A DNA stretch of 9,442 bases from Rickettsiales bacterium (GTDB lineage Bacteria > Pseudomonadota > Alphaproteobacteria > Rickettsiales > UBA1997), in assembly GCA_947425005.1 (NCBI GenBank), contig CANDYP010000047.1, forward strand, positions 1-9,442, given 5' to 3'. The position numbers were made by a program, and so were the translations under genes. Below, one piece after another: positions 1-6,481 of this stretch; position 1 is the stretch's first letter, and every line of letters begins with the position of its first letter. A model generated the notes under the pieces. It saw nothing but the letters and a program-made list of their open reading frames with translations, searched no databases and was not told the origin of the DNA.

Positions 1-929
1 TCTCTGATCACCGTCCCAACTTTAAAAATCGCGACTGATTTTTTTTCAGCTTTTTTGCGGAACTCTTCAACTAAAGAAGGATCAATTGCCACCACGTAGC
101 GCGACTGATCTTCGCCAAAAAATAAATGTTTTTTGTCGCAATCGGCCTGGGTCGCCAAAGATGAAATGTCGACGTCACAACCAAATTCATCGCCCGACAT
201 TTCGAACAAACTAACCAGCAAACCGCCGTCAGAAATATCGTGGCAAGCGTTGATATTTCTGTCCTCAATTAATTCTCGCACAAATTCGCCGTGCTTTTTT
301 TCTTCTTCTAAATTTACGAAAGGAGGATTTTTTTTGCTGTCAATTTTCAAAATTTCGCGCTCGAAAAGTGAAACGCTGATGTGGCCTTGAGTCTTGCCAA
401 TCACGAAGATTTCGTCGCCAGCTCTTTTGAAATTTAAGTCACATCTGTTGTTTAAATTTTTAAGTAAACCTACGCCGCCAATTGCTGGAGTTGGTTGAAT
501 TGCCTTGCCATCAGTTTCGTTGTAGAGCGAGACGTTGCCTGAGACAACAGGGTAATCTAGAGCCTTGCAAGCTTCGGTAATTCCCTGAATCGCCCGCACA
601 ATTTGACCCATCACTTCCGGTTTTTGCGGATTGCCGAAATTCAAACAATTGGTGATCGCGAGCGGCTTGCCGCCCACTGCCGAAATATTTCTGTAAGTCT
701 CTGCCACTGCCTGTTTTGCACCTTCAAACGCATCCGCTTCAACGTAACGTGGCGTGCAATCTGTCGTCATCGCCAACGCCTTTTGCGTGCCGTGAACCCG
801 CACCACAGCCGCATCCCCCCGCGTGTAAACCGTGTCATTCATCACCTGCGAATCGTACTGCTCGTAGATCCATTTTTTAGATGCGATGTCTGGAACCTGC
901 AGGAGAGTTTTTAGATTTTCGAGAATCAT
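1..929 (-). CDS. purL: PurL (FGAM synthase II) C-terminal half, split gene, runs off left edge
   Basis: Encodes the second half of phosphoribosylformylglycinamidine synthase, which converts FGAR, glutamine-derived ammonia and ATP to FGAM in de novo purine synthesis in the cytosol. From an ATG at 929, 309 codons are read to the window edge. Visible motifs are IASKKWIYEQYD (residues 15-26), GDAAVVRVHGTQKALAMTTD (38-57), NCLNFGNPQKPE (94-105), SGNVSLYNET (130-139), TPAIGGVGLL (147-156), HDISDGGL (230-237) and FGEDQSRYVV (271-280). These cover the second AIRS-like N and C domains of a normal PurL of about 740 residues. The frame is closed by a stop at 948-950, six codons upstream of the ATG, and no Shine-Dalgarno is seen, so the start is the first ATG after the break. 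The N-terminal half lies about 7.6 kb away on the same strand. Only the last few tens of residues should be missing past position 1. Whether the half is expressed, and from which promoter, is not shown. Confidence 0.93.
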   Translation of the reverse strand, partial: MILENLKTLLQVPDIASKKWIYEQYDSQVMNDTVYTRGDAAVVRVHGTQKALAMTTDCTPRYVEADAFEGAKQAVAETYRNISAVGGKPLAITNCLNFGNPQKPEVMGQIVRAIQGITEACKALDYPVVSGNVSLYNETDGKAIQPTPAIGGVGLLKNLNNRCDLNFKRAGDEIFVIGKTQGHISVSLFEREILKIDSKKNPPFVNLEEEKKHGEFVRELIEDRNINACHDISDGGLLVSLFEMSGDEFGCDVDISSLATQADCDKKHLFFGEDQSRYVVAIDPSLVEEFRKKAEKKSVAIFKVGTVIR

Positions 930-964
930 TTTTTCGGAAAAATATTTTTAAAATTATGCAATTT

Positions 965-1060
965 GGGACGAGAAACCCCCCTACCCCCCTTATCAGGGGG
1001 GCTTTGATCGAGCTCGGTGAACGCCCCCCTGATAAGGGGGGTAGGGGGGTTTCTAGTCCC
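965..1060. repeat. Inverted pair A of a G6/C6-rich repeat unit
   Basis: Two 38-bp arms, 965-1002 and 1023-1060, are reverse complements with a single mismatch (position 970 against 1055) around a 20-base spacer. Each arm carries AAACCCCCCTACCCCCC followed by TTATCAGGGGGGC. The pair begins 9 bases after the stop of the AlgX/AlgJ-like gene and ends 36 bases before the ATG of the C-terminal purL half, so it sits at the left border of the DNA that splits purL. As RNA it would fold into a very stable stem that could act as a terminator or an mRNA 3' end. The same unit recurs at 2218-2347. Confidence 0.9.
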
Positions 1061-1069
1061 AACCTCTTA

Positions 1070-2191
1070 CTAACTACCACAACTGTTCAAAACCACCTCA
1101 ACCCGCCCCTCCCAAAACTCCTGAATCACCACATCCGGGTGGTATTTTTTTACCACTTCCAGGTCAACGTCACAAGGGTACTGGTTAGTGTGGATGGCGT
1201 AGGAAAAATGTTGGGAAATGAAACGGAATAAATCGCCGAAGTAGGAATCTTGGTAAACGAAAAGTCGGGGCAAATTTTTATTTTCGTTAGAATAAATTGT
1301 CACGTTGTGAAAAATTTTATTTTCTTCCGCGGTGGCTTCAAGCTGGTGAATTGTCTCCTTAAATTTCGGCTCCAATTCGTAATTTAAATTTTTGTTGTCC
1401 GTTCCCATGATGTCAGAAATGTCGCCGCGAATGTACTCGTTAGCGACATCTTTAAATTTGCTGCGCGGATTAGCCACAAATCGCGGATCTTTTTTTGCCA
1501 GGATTTTTATGATCTCCACGTAAGCCGCATGCGCGCCTCGCCTGTTCCAGTGGGTGTCGGTTTCTTGGTAAACTTTTTCTTTAAGCTTGGCTTTTAACAA
1601 AATTGGTCGCGCATCCAACACCGGAAAATCCGGATATTTTTTCTTCAGCGCCGTCAAAAATTTGTCGATGCGATGTGGTCCCGATGGCTTGATGTAGTCG
1701 GGCAAAAACTCGGGGTAAATCGAAGTTTTGTCCGCCGCGATGATCAGCAGGTAGTCCATTCCAGCCTTTTTCACCTTCTGCCAATTTTGCGCAAAATGTT
1801 CGACGCCGCGATTGACCAACTCGTCAGAAATTGTCGCCTGCCCCGCGGCGTCCAACAGTGAATTGTAGTTGTTGAAGTAGAACCAGCCGTCTTTTCCAAC
1901 CGCCACTCGCGCACTAGGAGATTTGTCAAAAGCCTTGTCCATCAAGCTGCTGTGCCAAGAGATTAAACTTTTACGAAAGCCGTAATTGTCGCTAAAAAAT
2001 GCGTCGAATTTTTGCGGGTAAGATTTGATTTCAGACAAAGATTTTGGCAACTCCGGCAGTTCTAGCGGCTTTCTTTTTTCAAAAAGTTCTTTGACTGGCG
2101 AGAAATTAAAAATGCTGTCAAGCGTTGGTAGCGTAATTAGAAGCGCGAAGGCTGAGAGTAGAAATAGGTTCTGAAATTTAATTTTTTTCAC
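1070..2191 (-). CDS. AlgX/AlgJ-like SGNH-type polysaccharide O-acetylation protein
   Basis: A 373-residue protein of the AlgX/AlgJ SGNH-hydrolase-like family, which with an MBOAT partner moves acetyl groups onto an extracytoplasmic glycan. Residues 1-28 are a short basic start and a hydrophobic stretch, a signal anchor. Family motifs are VGKDGWFYF (98-106), AADKTSIYPEFLPD (152-165), TDTHWNRRGAHAAY (211-224) and VYQDSYFGDLFRF (312-324). By comparison with AlgX, Asp212, His214 and Ser316 would be the catalytic triad. The start is GTG at 2191, chosen because it gives the KKIKFQ plus hydrophobic N-terminus; no Shine-Dalgarno is seen. The MBOAT gene lies upstream on the same strand, 164 bases away across repeat pair B, and the two are probably one transcription unit. 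The acceptor (exopolysaccharide, capsule or peptidoglycan) cannot be told, as no glycan-synthesis gene is in the window. Confidence 0.82.
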   Translation of the reverse strand: MKKIKFQNLFLLSAFALLITLPTLDSIFNFSPVKELFEKRKPLELPELPKSLSEIKSYPQKFDAFFSDNYGFRKSLISWHSSLMDKAFDKSPSARVAVGKDGWFYFNNYNSLLDAAGQATISDELVNRGVEHFAQNWQKVKKAGMDYLLIIAADKTSIYPEFLPDYIKPSGPHRIDKFLTALKKKYPDFPVLDARPILLKAKLKEKVYQETDTHWNRRGAHAAYVEIIKILAKKDPRFVANPRSKFKDVANEYIRGDISDIMGTDNKNLNYELEPKFKETIHQLEATAEENKIFHNVTIYSNENKNLPRLFVYQDSYFGDLFRFISQHFSYAIHTNQYPCDVDLEVVKKYHPDVVIQEFWEGRVEVVLNSCGS

Positions 2192-2217
2192 GGTTGGTTA
2201 GATGAATTAAATACCTC

Positions 2218-2347
2218 TCGATCTAAGCCCCCCTGATAAGGGGGGTAGGGGGGTTTCTCGTCAAGAGCTTGGAGTTTTTTTAAAAAATTATTCCGAATTT
2301 GTGAAGAGAAACCCCCCTACCCCCCTTATCAGGGGGGCTTAGATCGA
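2218..2347. repeat. Inverted pair B of the G6/C6-rich repeat unit
   Basis: Arms 2218-2259 and 2306-2347 are perfect 42-bp reverse complements separated by 46 AT-rich bases. They share the core AAACCCCCCTACCCCCC / TTATCAGGGGGGC with pair A, including a flanking GATCGAG. The pair fills most of the 164-bp gap between the MBOAT stop and the start of the AlgX/AlgJ-like gene. It is probably a mobile palindromic (MITE-like or REP-like) element. In the transcript it would form a long hairpin that could reduce expression of the downstream gene or change mRNA stability. Confidence 0.92.
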
Positions 2348-2355
2348 GGTCTTTA

Positions 2356-3933
2356 TTAAAACTGAAAATAAATAAATGGATTGTGCGTTGAGGCGGAAAT
2401 TCGGATCAGGCAAAAAACTAAAGTTGCGAGTAAAAATAAATCAAAACCCGCCAAAAATAATTTATTTTTGCGGATTAATTTTAATCCCAGATTTCTTGGC
2501 AATGGCGTGAAAGCAATTAGCGCCAGGGCCGCCGACATCCAAACAAAATGTGATTCGATTAATCTGCCGACGTCATTTGAAATTACGTCGCTGCCAACAT
2601 TAGCAAACATGCTGTGCAAATAGCTGAGTGCGTAAGTTAAATCAGGGCTGCGGAAAAATACCCAGCCGACCATCACTATGAAAATGGCGTAGAAATGTTG
2701 CAGCATTTTCGGCAAAGCAAAACGTGCTGGCGCCACGCGCTCCGCCACCAGGAAGCAACCGTGAAACATGCCCCAGACGATGAAATTCCAGCTGGCGCCG
2801 TGCCACAATCCACACAGAAAAAATACCAAAACTAAGTTGAAATACTGACGGCCCACAGAAACGCGATTACCCCCCAAGGGTATGTAAACGTAGTCGCGGA
2901 ACCAGGCGGAGAGTGACATGTGCCAGCGTCGCCAAAATTCTTTGATCGATCTTGAGATGTAAGGGTAGTTGAAATTTTCGGGGAATTTAAAACCGCAAAT
3001 GCGCGCCAATCCTACCGCCATGTCAGAGTAGCCTGAGAAGTCGAAGTAAATTTGTAGCGTGTAACAAGCGATGCCGACCCAGGCAATTGGCGTGCTCAAG
3101 TCTGTTGCTGGCACCGAAAAAATTACGTCCGCCAATTCCCCAAGCGGGTTGGCGATGATTACCTTTTTGCCCATCCCGATGGCGAATCTTCTGATTCCGT
3201 AAGCCACAAAAAATAAATTGTGGCGACGCTTGTTCAAATATTTTTCGATAAAATTGTAACGCACAATCGGCCCGGCGATGAGCTGCGGGAAGAAGGCGAT
3301 GTAGAGCGCAAGGTCGAAAATATTTTTCTGCGCTTTGCATTTGCGACGATAAATGTCGACCAGGTAGGAGATGGCGTGAAAGGTGAAAAACGAAATGCCA
3401 ATCGGCAGATGAACCTTGGCGAGCGTGATTTGGTAAGGCGAAATTTGGTTAAAATTTTCCACTAAAAAATTGGCGTATTTGAAGTAGCCGAGCAGCGCCA
3501 AATTAAAAAAAATCGCGAGCGGCATGACCAGAGTAGGCGCAAGACCTCCTTTGCAAAAGGAGGTGGCACAAAGTGCCGGAGGATTTCTCGAGCCAAGTTC
3601 GGAGTTTGTCTCGCCAAATCCTCCGTCGCTACGCGCCACCTCCTTTTGACTCACAAACTTTTTGTTTTTTTGAGTGAGTTGCAATTGCAAAGCAATTGTC
3701 AAAGGAGGTCTACTCCCGCTACAAATCCACAGGCCGAAAAAATAATTCCCCACAATCGAAAGCAGGAGAAGCCAGAGATACTGCGCCTCGCCCCAGGAGT
3801 AGAAGATCAAGCTGGCGATTAGCAGCAAATAATTTTTGTATTTTTTCCCGACCAATTTTTGCGGCAAAACAAAATACAAAAACAAAGTCAGCGGTAAAAA
3901 CGCGAACAGAAAAATGTTGGAGCTGAAGACCAT
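2356..3933 (-). CDS. AlgI-like MBOAT O-acyltransferase with in-frame palindromic insert
   Basis: A 525-residue polytopic membrane protein of the MBOAT family (AlgI/DltB/PatA group), which passes acyl groups across the membrane to an extracytoplasmic partner, here probably the AlgX/AlgJ-like protein encoded next. The start at 3933 gives MVFSSNIFLFAFLPL, the typical AlgI opening; the frame is open to 3975, but those 14 codons do not resemble the family. Conserved features are HLPIGISFFTFHAISYLVDIYR (spanning about 175-196), YFDFSGYSDMA (296-306), FWRRWHMSLSAWFRDYVYIPLGG (about 333-355) and LWHGASWNF..WG..HG (376-392). His378 is the likely catalytic histidine and His392 the second conserved one. 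Residues about 75-131 have no counterpart in the family. They are soluble-looking and are encoded by a palindromic element (3542-3711) between the early membrane segments and the FNLALLGYFKY segment. Without it the length would be about 468, normal for AlgI. No Shine-Dalgarno is visible. Confidence 0.9.
   Translation of the reverse strand: MVFSSNIFLFAFLPLTLFLYFVLPQKLVGKKYKNYLLLIASLIFYSWGEAQYLWLLLLSIVGNYFFGLWICSGSRPPLTIALQLQLTQKNKKFVSQKEVARSDGGFGETNSELGSRNPPALCATSFCKGGLAPTLVMPLAIFFNLALLGYFKYANFLVENFNQISPYQITLAKVHLPIGISFFTFHAISYLVDIYRRKCKAQKNIFDLALYIAFFPQLIAGPIVRYNFIEKYLNKRRHNLFFVAYGIRRFAIGMGKKVIIANPLGELADVIFSVPATDLSTPIAWVGIACYTLQIYFDFSGYSDMAVGLARICGFKFPENFNYPYISRSIKEFWRRWHMSLSAWFRDYVYIPLGGNRVSVGRQYFNLVLVFFLCGLWHGASWNFIVWGMFHGCFLVAERVAPARFALPKMLQHFYAIFIVMVGWVFFRSPDLTYALSYLHSMFANVGSDVISNDVGRLIESHFVWMSAALALIAFTPLPRNLGLKLIRKNKLFLAGFDLFLLATLVFCLIRISASTHNPFIYFQF
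3542..3711. repeat. Palindromic repeat element inserted in frame in the MBOAT gene
   Basis: The ends are exact 12-bp inverted repeats, AGACCTCCTTTG at 3542-3553 and its complement at 3700-3711. Nested inside are hairpins: CCTCCTTT/AAAGGAGG (3545-3552 with 3556-3563), GGCAC/GTGCC (3565-3569 with 3573-3577), GGAGGATTT/AAATCCTCC (3578-3586 with 3616-3624), ACTCAC/GTGAGT (3649-3654 with 3674-3679) and CAATTGC/GCAATTG (3682-3688 with 3692-3698). The element spans 170 bp; with one flanking base it accounts for exactly 57 codons, so the MBOAT frame is kept without a stop. It encodes no transposase, so it is non-autonomous. No clear target-site duplication was found. Confidence 0.85.
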
Positions 3934-3963
3934 TTTGTAAAAATAAAATTGAAATTGGATTAC

Positions 3964-3990
3964 TTGACATTCCAAGAAATTAACTAGAAT
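3964..3990 (+). promoter_or_regulatory. Candidate sigma-70 promoter for a small plus-strand RNA
   Basis: TTGACA at 3964-3969 is a perfect -35 hexamer. TAGAAT at 3985-3990 matches the -10 consensus in five of six positions. The 15-bp spacer is shorter than the usual 16-18, which weakens the call. It points away from the MBOAT gene and towards the terminator at 4090-4127. Confidence 0.4.
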
Positions 3991-3995
3991 TGCTC

Positions 3996-4127
3996 CTAGG
4001 TAAGCGCAAGAAATGTAGAGGTCGCTCTTAACGAGTGGCAGCCCAAATGGGTGGGATCCTCGTCTCTTGGGACCTAAATAAAATGTTGCAAGCCCTCGAG
4101 GTTAGAAACTTCGGGGGCTTTTCTTTT
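3996..4127 (+). ncRNA. Candidate small RNA of about 130 nt, family not recognised
   Basis: The stretch between the candidate promoter and a strong plus-strand terminator has no reading frame of note but can form several short stems, for example TAGGT (3997-4001) with ACCTA, and CCCA/TGGG. Its start is estimated from the -10 box and its end from the T-run. It does not match my recollection of tRNA, 5S rRNA, SRP RNA, tmRNA or 6S RNA. The 3' third is antisense to the last 18 codons or so of the DUF3800 gene. It could be an independent sRNA or an antisense RNA for the neighbouring gene. The call rests only on the promoter plus terminator. Confidence 0.33.
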
Positions 4128-4883
4128 GGTCGTTACCAAATCTTCTGGCCACAGTTTTAAGCCGTAGCCTAAAACCACTTCCTTGTGTCGGTAAATCGTT
4201 TTTTTTAAATGCGCGATGTAAGCAGATTCTGTTTCGCCGTACTGATTTACTTTTACGGCAGAGTGAATTCCTGAAGCCACCGCATCAGCAACCTGCAGCC
4301 CCGCCAATCTTGAGTGTTCGACCGATCGAATGCGATCCGGATCAATTACTTTCCAATCAATTTGCACCTCTTCCGATCCTCCCTCAACTTCTTTGAGCAA
4401 TCTCCGAAGGTAATCACGGATTTCTTCGTAAGACATGTTGCTGCGATTGGAAAAAATTACTTCACAAAAACCATCCCCATCTCCTTCCTTTATCTGATCA
4501 CGACAAAGCCACGACACACGCTCCAGCAGAAGTCTGGTAGCATAACGGTAAAGTAAATATTTTTTATTTTGGAATTTTTCCGGCTCTTTGATTAGCGGCT
4601 TGTGGATTAAAATGCTTACGGTTCGCACCGGCAATTCACCAACTCTCCTGATGTAAGGAACACGCTGCTCATGCCTCAAATTCACAAAATGTAACGGAGT
4701 TTTAGGAGGTTTTTTTAAAATTTTACGCACCTCTTTCAAACAAGAGACCCTTTGCAAATCATTGCTCTTGCGTACTACAACTGCCGTCAAAACAAACCAA
4801 CGAGAACTGCCGCTACCGTCAGCGTTAAAAACAAAACCCTCATCCCCCGATTCATCGATGTAAGCAACAAAACTGGATTTCAT
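4074..4883 (-). CDS. DUF3800 family protein
   Basis: A 269-residue protein matching the DUF3800 family, whose role is not established. It has the diagnostic N-terminal YIDESGDEG (residues 8-16) with acidic Asp10, Glu11 and Asp14, an LHFVNLRHEQR segment (64-74), and a C-terminal LAGLQVADAVASGI (193-206) carrying Asp200. Family knowledge suggests an RNase H-like fold with these acidic residues clustered, hence a possible nuclease. Members are often found in accessory and defence-rich DNA. There is no signal peptide or membrane segment. The ATG overlaps the dctA stop in an ATGA (4-bp overlap), so translation is probably coupled to dctA. The last codons overlap a hairpin that reads as a terminator on the opposite strand. 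Why it is tied to a transporter gene is unclear. Confidence 0.85.
   Translation of the reverse strand: MKSSFVAYIDESGDEGFVFNADGSGSSRWFVLTAVVVRKSNDLQRVSCLKEVRKILKKPPKTPLHFVNLRHEQRVPYIRRVGELPVRTVSILIHKPLIKEPEKFQNKKYLLYRYATRLLLERVSWLCRDQIKEGDGDGFCEVIFSNRSNMSYEEIRDYLRRLLKEVEGGSEEVQIDWKVIDPDRIRSVEHSRLAGLQVADAVASGIHSAVKVNQYGETESAYIAHLKKTIYRHKEVVLGYGLKLWPEDLVTTKRKAPEVSNLEGLQHFI
4090..4127 (+). terminator. Strong intrinsic terminator, plus strand
   Basis: The arms AAGCCCTCGAGG (4090-4101) and CTTCGGGGGCTT (4109-4120) pair over all 12 positions, with two G-U pairs on the RNA, around a 7-base loop, and TTCTTTT follows at once. On the minus strand no T-run follows, so the direction is plus. No plus-strand protein gene ends here, which points to a non-coding transcript. 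The hairpin lies inside the 3' end of the DUF3800 coding sequence. Confidence 0.7.
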
Positions 4884-6118
4884 AAATTTGGTGATTTTTT
4901 AATTTTGAATTCTTTTTCCATTTTTGAAACCGCGACGCAGGCCGTGGCGTTTCCTACCAAGTTAGTGATGGCGCGGGCTTCGGACATGAAGCGATCGATT
5001 CCTAGAATTAAAGTGAGGCCGGCGAGTGGTACGGTTGGTAACACGGAAAGAGTTGCGGCCAAGGCTACAAATCCGCTTCCAGTAACACCGGCGGCGCCTT
5101 TGGAAGTGACAAGTAAGACAAAAATTACACTTAAAATTTGGGAAGTTGAAAGCTCGATGTTGAAGGCCTGAGCGATAAAAATAATCGCCATCGTGAAATA
5201 AATGCAAGTACCGTCGAGGTTGAAAGAGTAGCCTGACGGGATCACCAAACCAACAATTGATTTGGGACAACCAAACTCTTCCATTTTTTTCAGCATGCCC
5301 GGCAAGGCGGATTCGGAAGAGGAAGTGCCGAGCACCAAAAATATTTCTTCTTTGATGTGGCGCAGCAGCTTGAAAATACTGGAGCCGCAGAGTTTTAGAA
5401 TTCCGCCCAAAACTAAAATCACAAAGAAAAAGCAAGTAACGTAAAACGAAATCATCAGTTCAGCAAGTGGCGCCAGAGCAGCAATTCCGTACTTCCCCAC
5501 TGTGTAGCTCATCGCGCCAAAAGCACCTACCGGCGCCAGTTTCATCACGTAGGAAATGATTTTGAAAAGAATTTCGGAGACTTCGTGAATGCCTTTGAGC
5601 GCAATCTGAGCGCGCTCTTGCATTGACGACAAAGCTAGGCCGAAAAGAATCGCCACCAACAAAATTGGCAGGATTTCGCCCGAGACAAAAGCTTCAAAAA
5701 TTGTCGTCGGAATGATGTGTAGCAAAAAATCTACGAAAGAAATGTGCGGCTTAACGTAAGCCGAAATCGCCGCAGCGTCAATCGTCGCCACGTCAATGTT
5801 CATGCCGCTTCCTGGCTTTAAAAAATAAGCCACTACGAAGCCAATCATCAAGGCCACGCTGGTCAAAACTTCAAAATAAATTAGAGTTTTGATGCCCACT
5901 CTTCCGACTTTTTTTAGGTCACTTCCGCCCACAATCCCCAAAACAATCGTGCAAAAAATAACCGGAGGAATGCACATCTTCACCAACTTGATAAAGCCAT
6001 CGCCCAGCGGCTTCATGGCCTGTGCCTTTTCCGGAAAAGCAATTCCAAAAACAATCGCCAAAGCCACGGCAATCAAAACTTGCAGGTAAAGTGAGTGACG
6101 AATTTTTTGGACAATCAT
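4880..6118 (-). CDS. dctA: C4-dicarboxylate/proton symporter DctA
   Basis: A 412-residue inner-membrane transporter of the DAACS family (dicarboxylate/amino acid:cation symporter), importing succinate, fumarate and malate. It follows E. coli DctA closely along its length: MKPLGDGFIKLVKM (35-48), KLAPVGAFGAM (193-203), the first re-entrant loop TSSSESALPGML (265-276), YSFNLDGTCIYF (297-308), the second re-entrant loop TSKGAAGVTGSGF (338-350), and GIDRFMSEARAITNLVGN (373-390), whose Asp and Asn residues contact substrate and cation in the family. The length is near the usual 420-430, with a short C-terminal tail. The start at 6118 gives the expected basic N-terminus before the first membrane segment; no Shine-Dalgarno is visible. 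The stop overlaps the DUF3800 ATG. Substrate class is well supported by the DctA-type motifs, exact specificity is not. For an intracellular bacterium it would import host TCA-cycle acids (inference). Confidence 0.95.
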   Translation of the reverse strand: MIVQKIRHSLYLQVLIAVALAIVFGIAFPEKAQAMKPLGDGFIKLVKMCIPPVIFCTIVLGIVGGSDLKKVGRVGIKTLIYFEVLTSVALMIGFVVAYFLKPGSGMNIDVATIDAAAISAYVKPHISFVDFLLHIIPTTIFEAFVSGEILPILLVAILFGLALSSMQERAQIALKGIHEVSEILFKIISYVMKLAPVGAFGAMSYTVGKYGIAALAPLAELMISFYVTCFFFVILVLGGILKLCGSSIFKLLRHIKEEIFLVLGTSSSESALPGMLKKMEEFGCPKSIVGLVIPSGYSFNLDGTCIYFTMAIIFIAQAFNIELSTSQILSVIFVLLVTSKGAAGVTGSGFVALAATLSVLPTVPLAGLTLILGIDRFMSEARAITNLVGNATACVAVSKMEKEFKIKKSPNL

Positions 6119-6481
6119 TTTGATTTTTTGACTAAGGAAATTTTAAACAAAGAGTGTGGCCGGTTTTTGTCGAGCAGCAATTAGATAGGACAGATTTCAC
6201 TGTCGAAAACTTCTTGAGCAAAAAGTTTTCTTGATTCATCAGCAAGAAAATGTCGACAACGTAGCGACCACAAACATCGATGTAACTGCTCCAACATTGC
6301 TCAGAATTAGATTTTAACCGACTGACGAAAATCAATCTTTTTTTCTAAATCCAGCAAAATCAAGCCTTTGCGTGGTGTGCTGTGTCAAAAATGGCTTGCT
6401 AAACTCCCTCGCCAAACCAAGTCTTTTGGCAAGTCTTTTAGCAAATCTTTTGGCAATTTTCTTAAATTATTTTTTTTAAAA
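6119..6481. other. Divergent intergenic region between dctA and the PP2C gene, no convincing gene
   Basis: This 363-bp AT-rich stretch separates two genes that point away from each other, so promoters for both should lie in it, but none matches consensus well enough to call. It holds an 8-bp inverted repeat, GAAAACTT (6205-6212) with AAGTTTTC (6223-6230), a possible operator or leader hairpin for dctA, and three 12-bp tandem repeats at 6419-6454. A 67-codon minus-strand frame at 6132-6335 has no family resemblance and is not called. Confidence 0.5.
6419..6454. repeat. Three 12-bp tandem repeats upstream of the PP2C gene
   Basis: The units AAGTCTTTTGGC, AAGTCTTTTAGC and AAATCTTTTGGC are contiguous and differ by single bases. 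They lie 28 bases before the preferred ATG of the PP2C gene. In the upstream in-frame extension they would read KSFGKSFSKSFG. The array could be a regulatory repeat subject to slippage. Confidence 0.85.

Noticed and set aside
965..2347. The four G6/C6 repeat copies as a CRISPR-like array
   Set aside because: The copies are two inverted pairs separated by a gene, not direct repeats with regular spacers, and no cas gene is present.
3934..3975. Upstream start for the MBOAT gene adding 14 residues
   Set aside because: AlgI-type proteins begin with MVFSS as found at 3933, and the extra codons overlap the candidate plus-strand promoter.
6132..6335. A 67-codon minus-strand frame upstream of dctA
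   Set aside because: No family resemblance, no convincing start signal, Cys-rich odd composition, and it sits in the probable dctA leader that also carries an inverted repeat.
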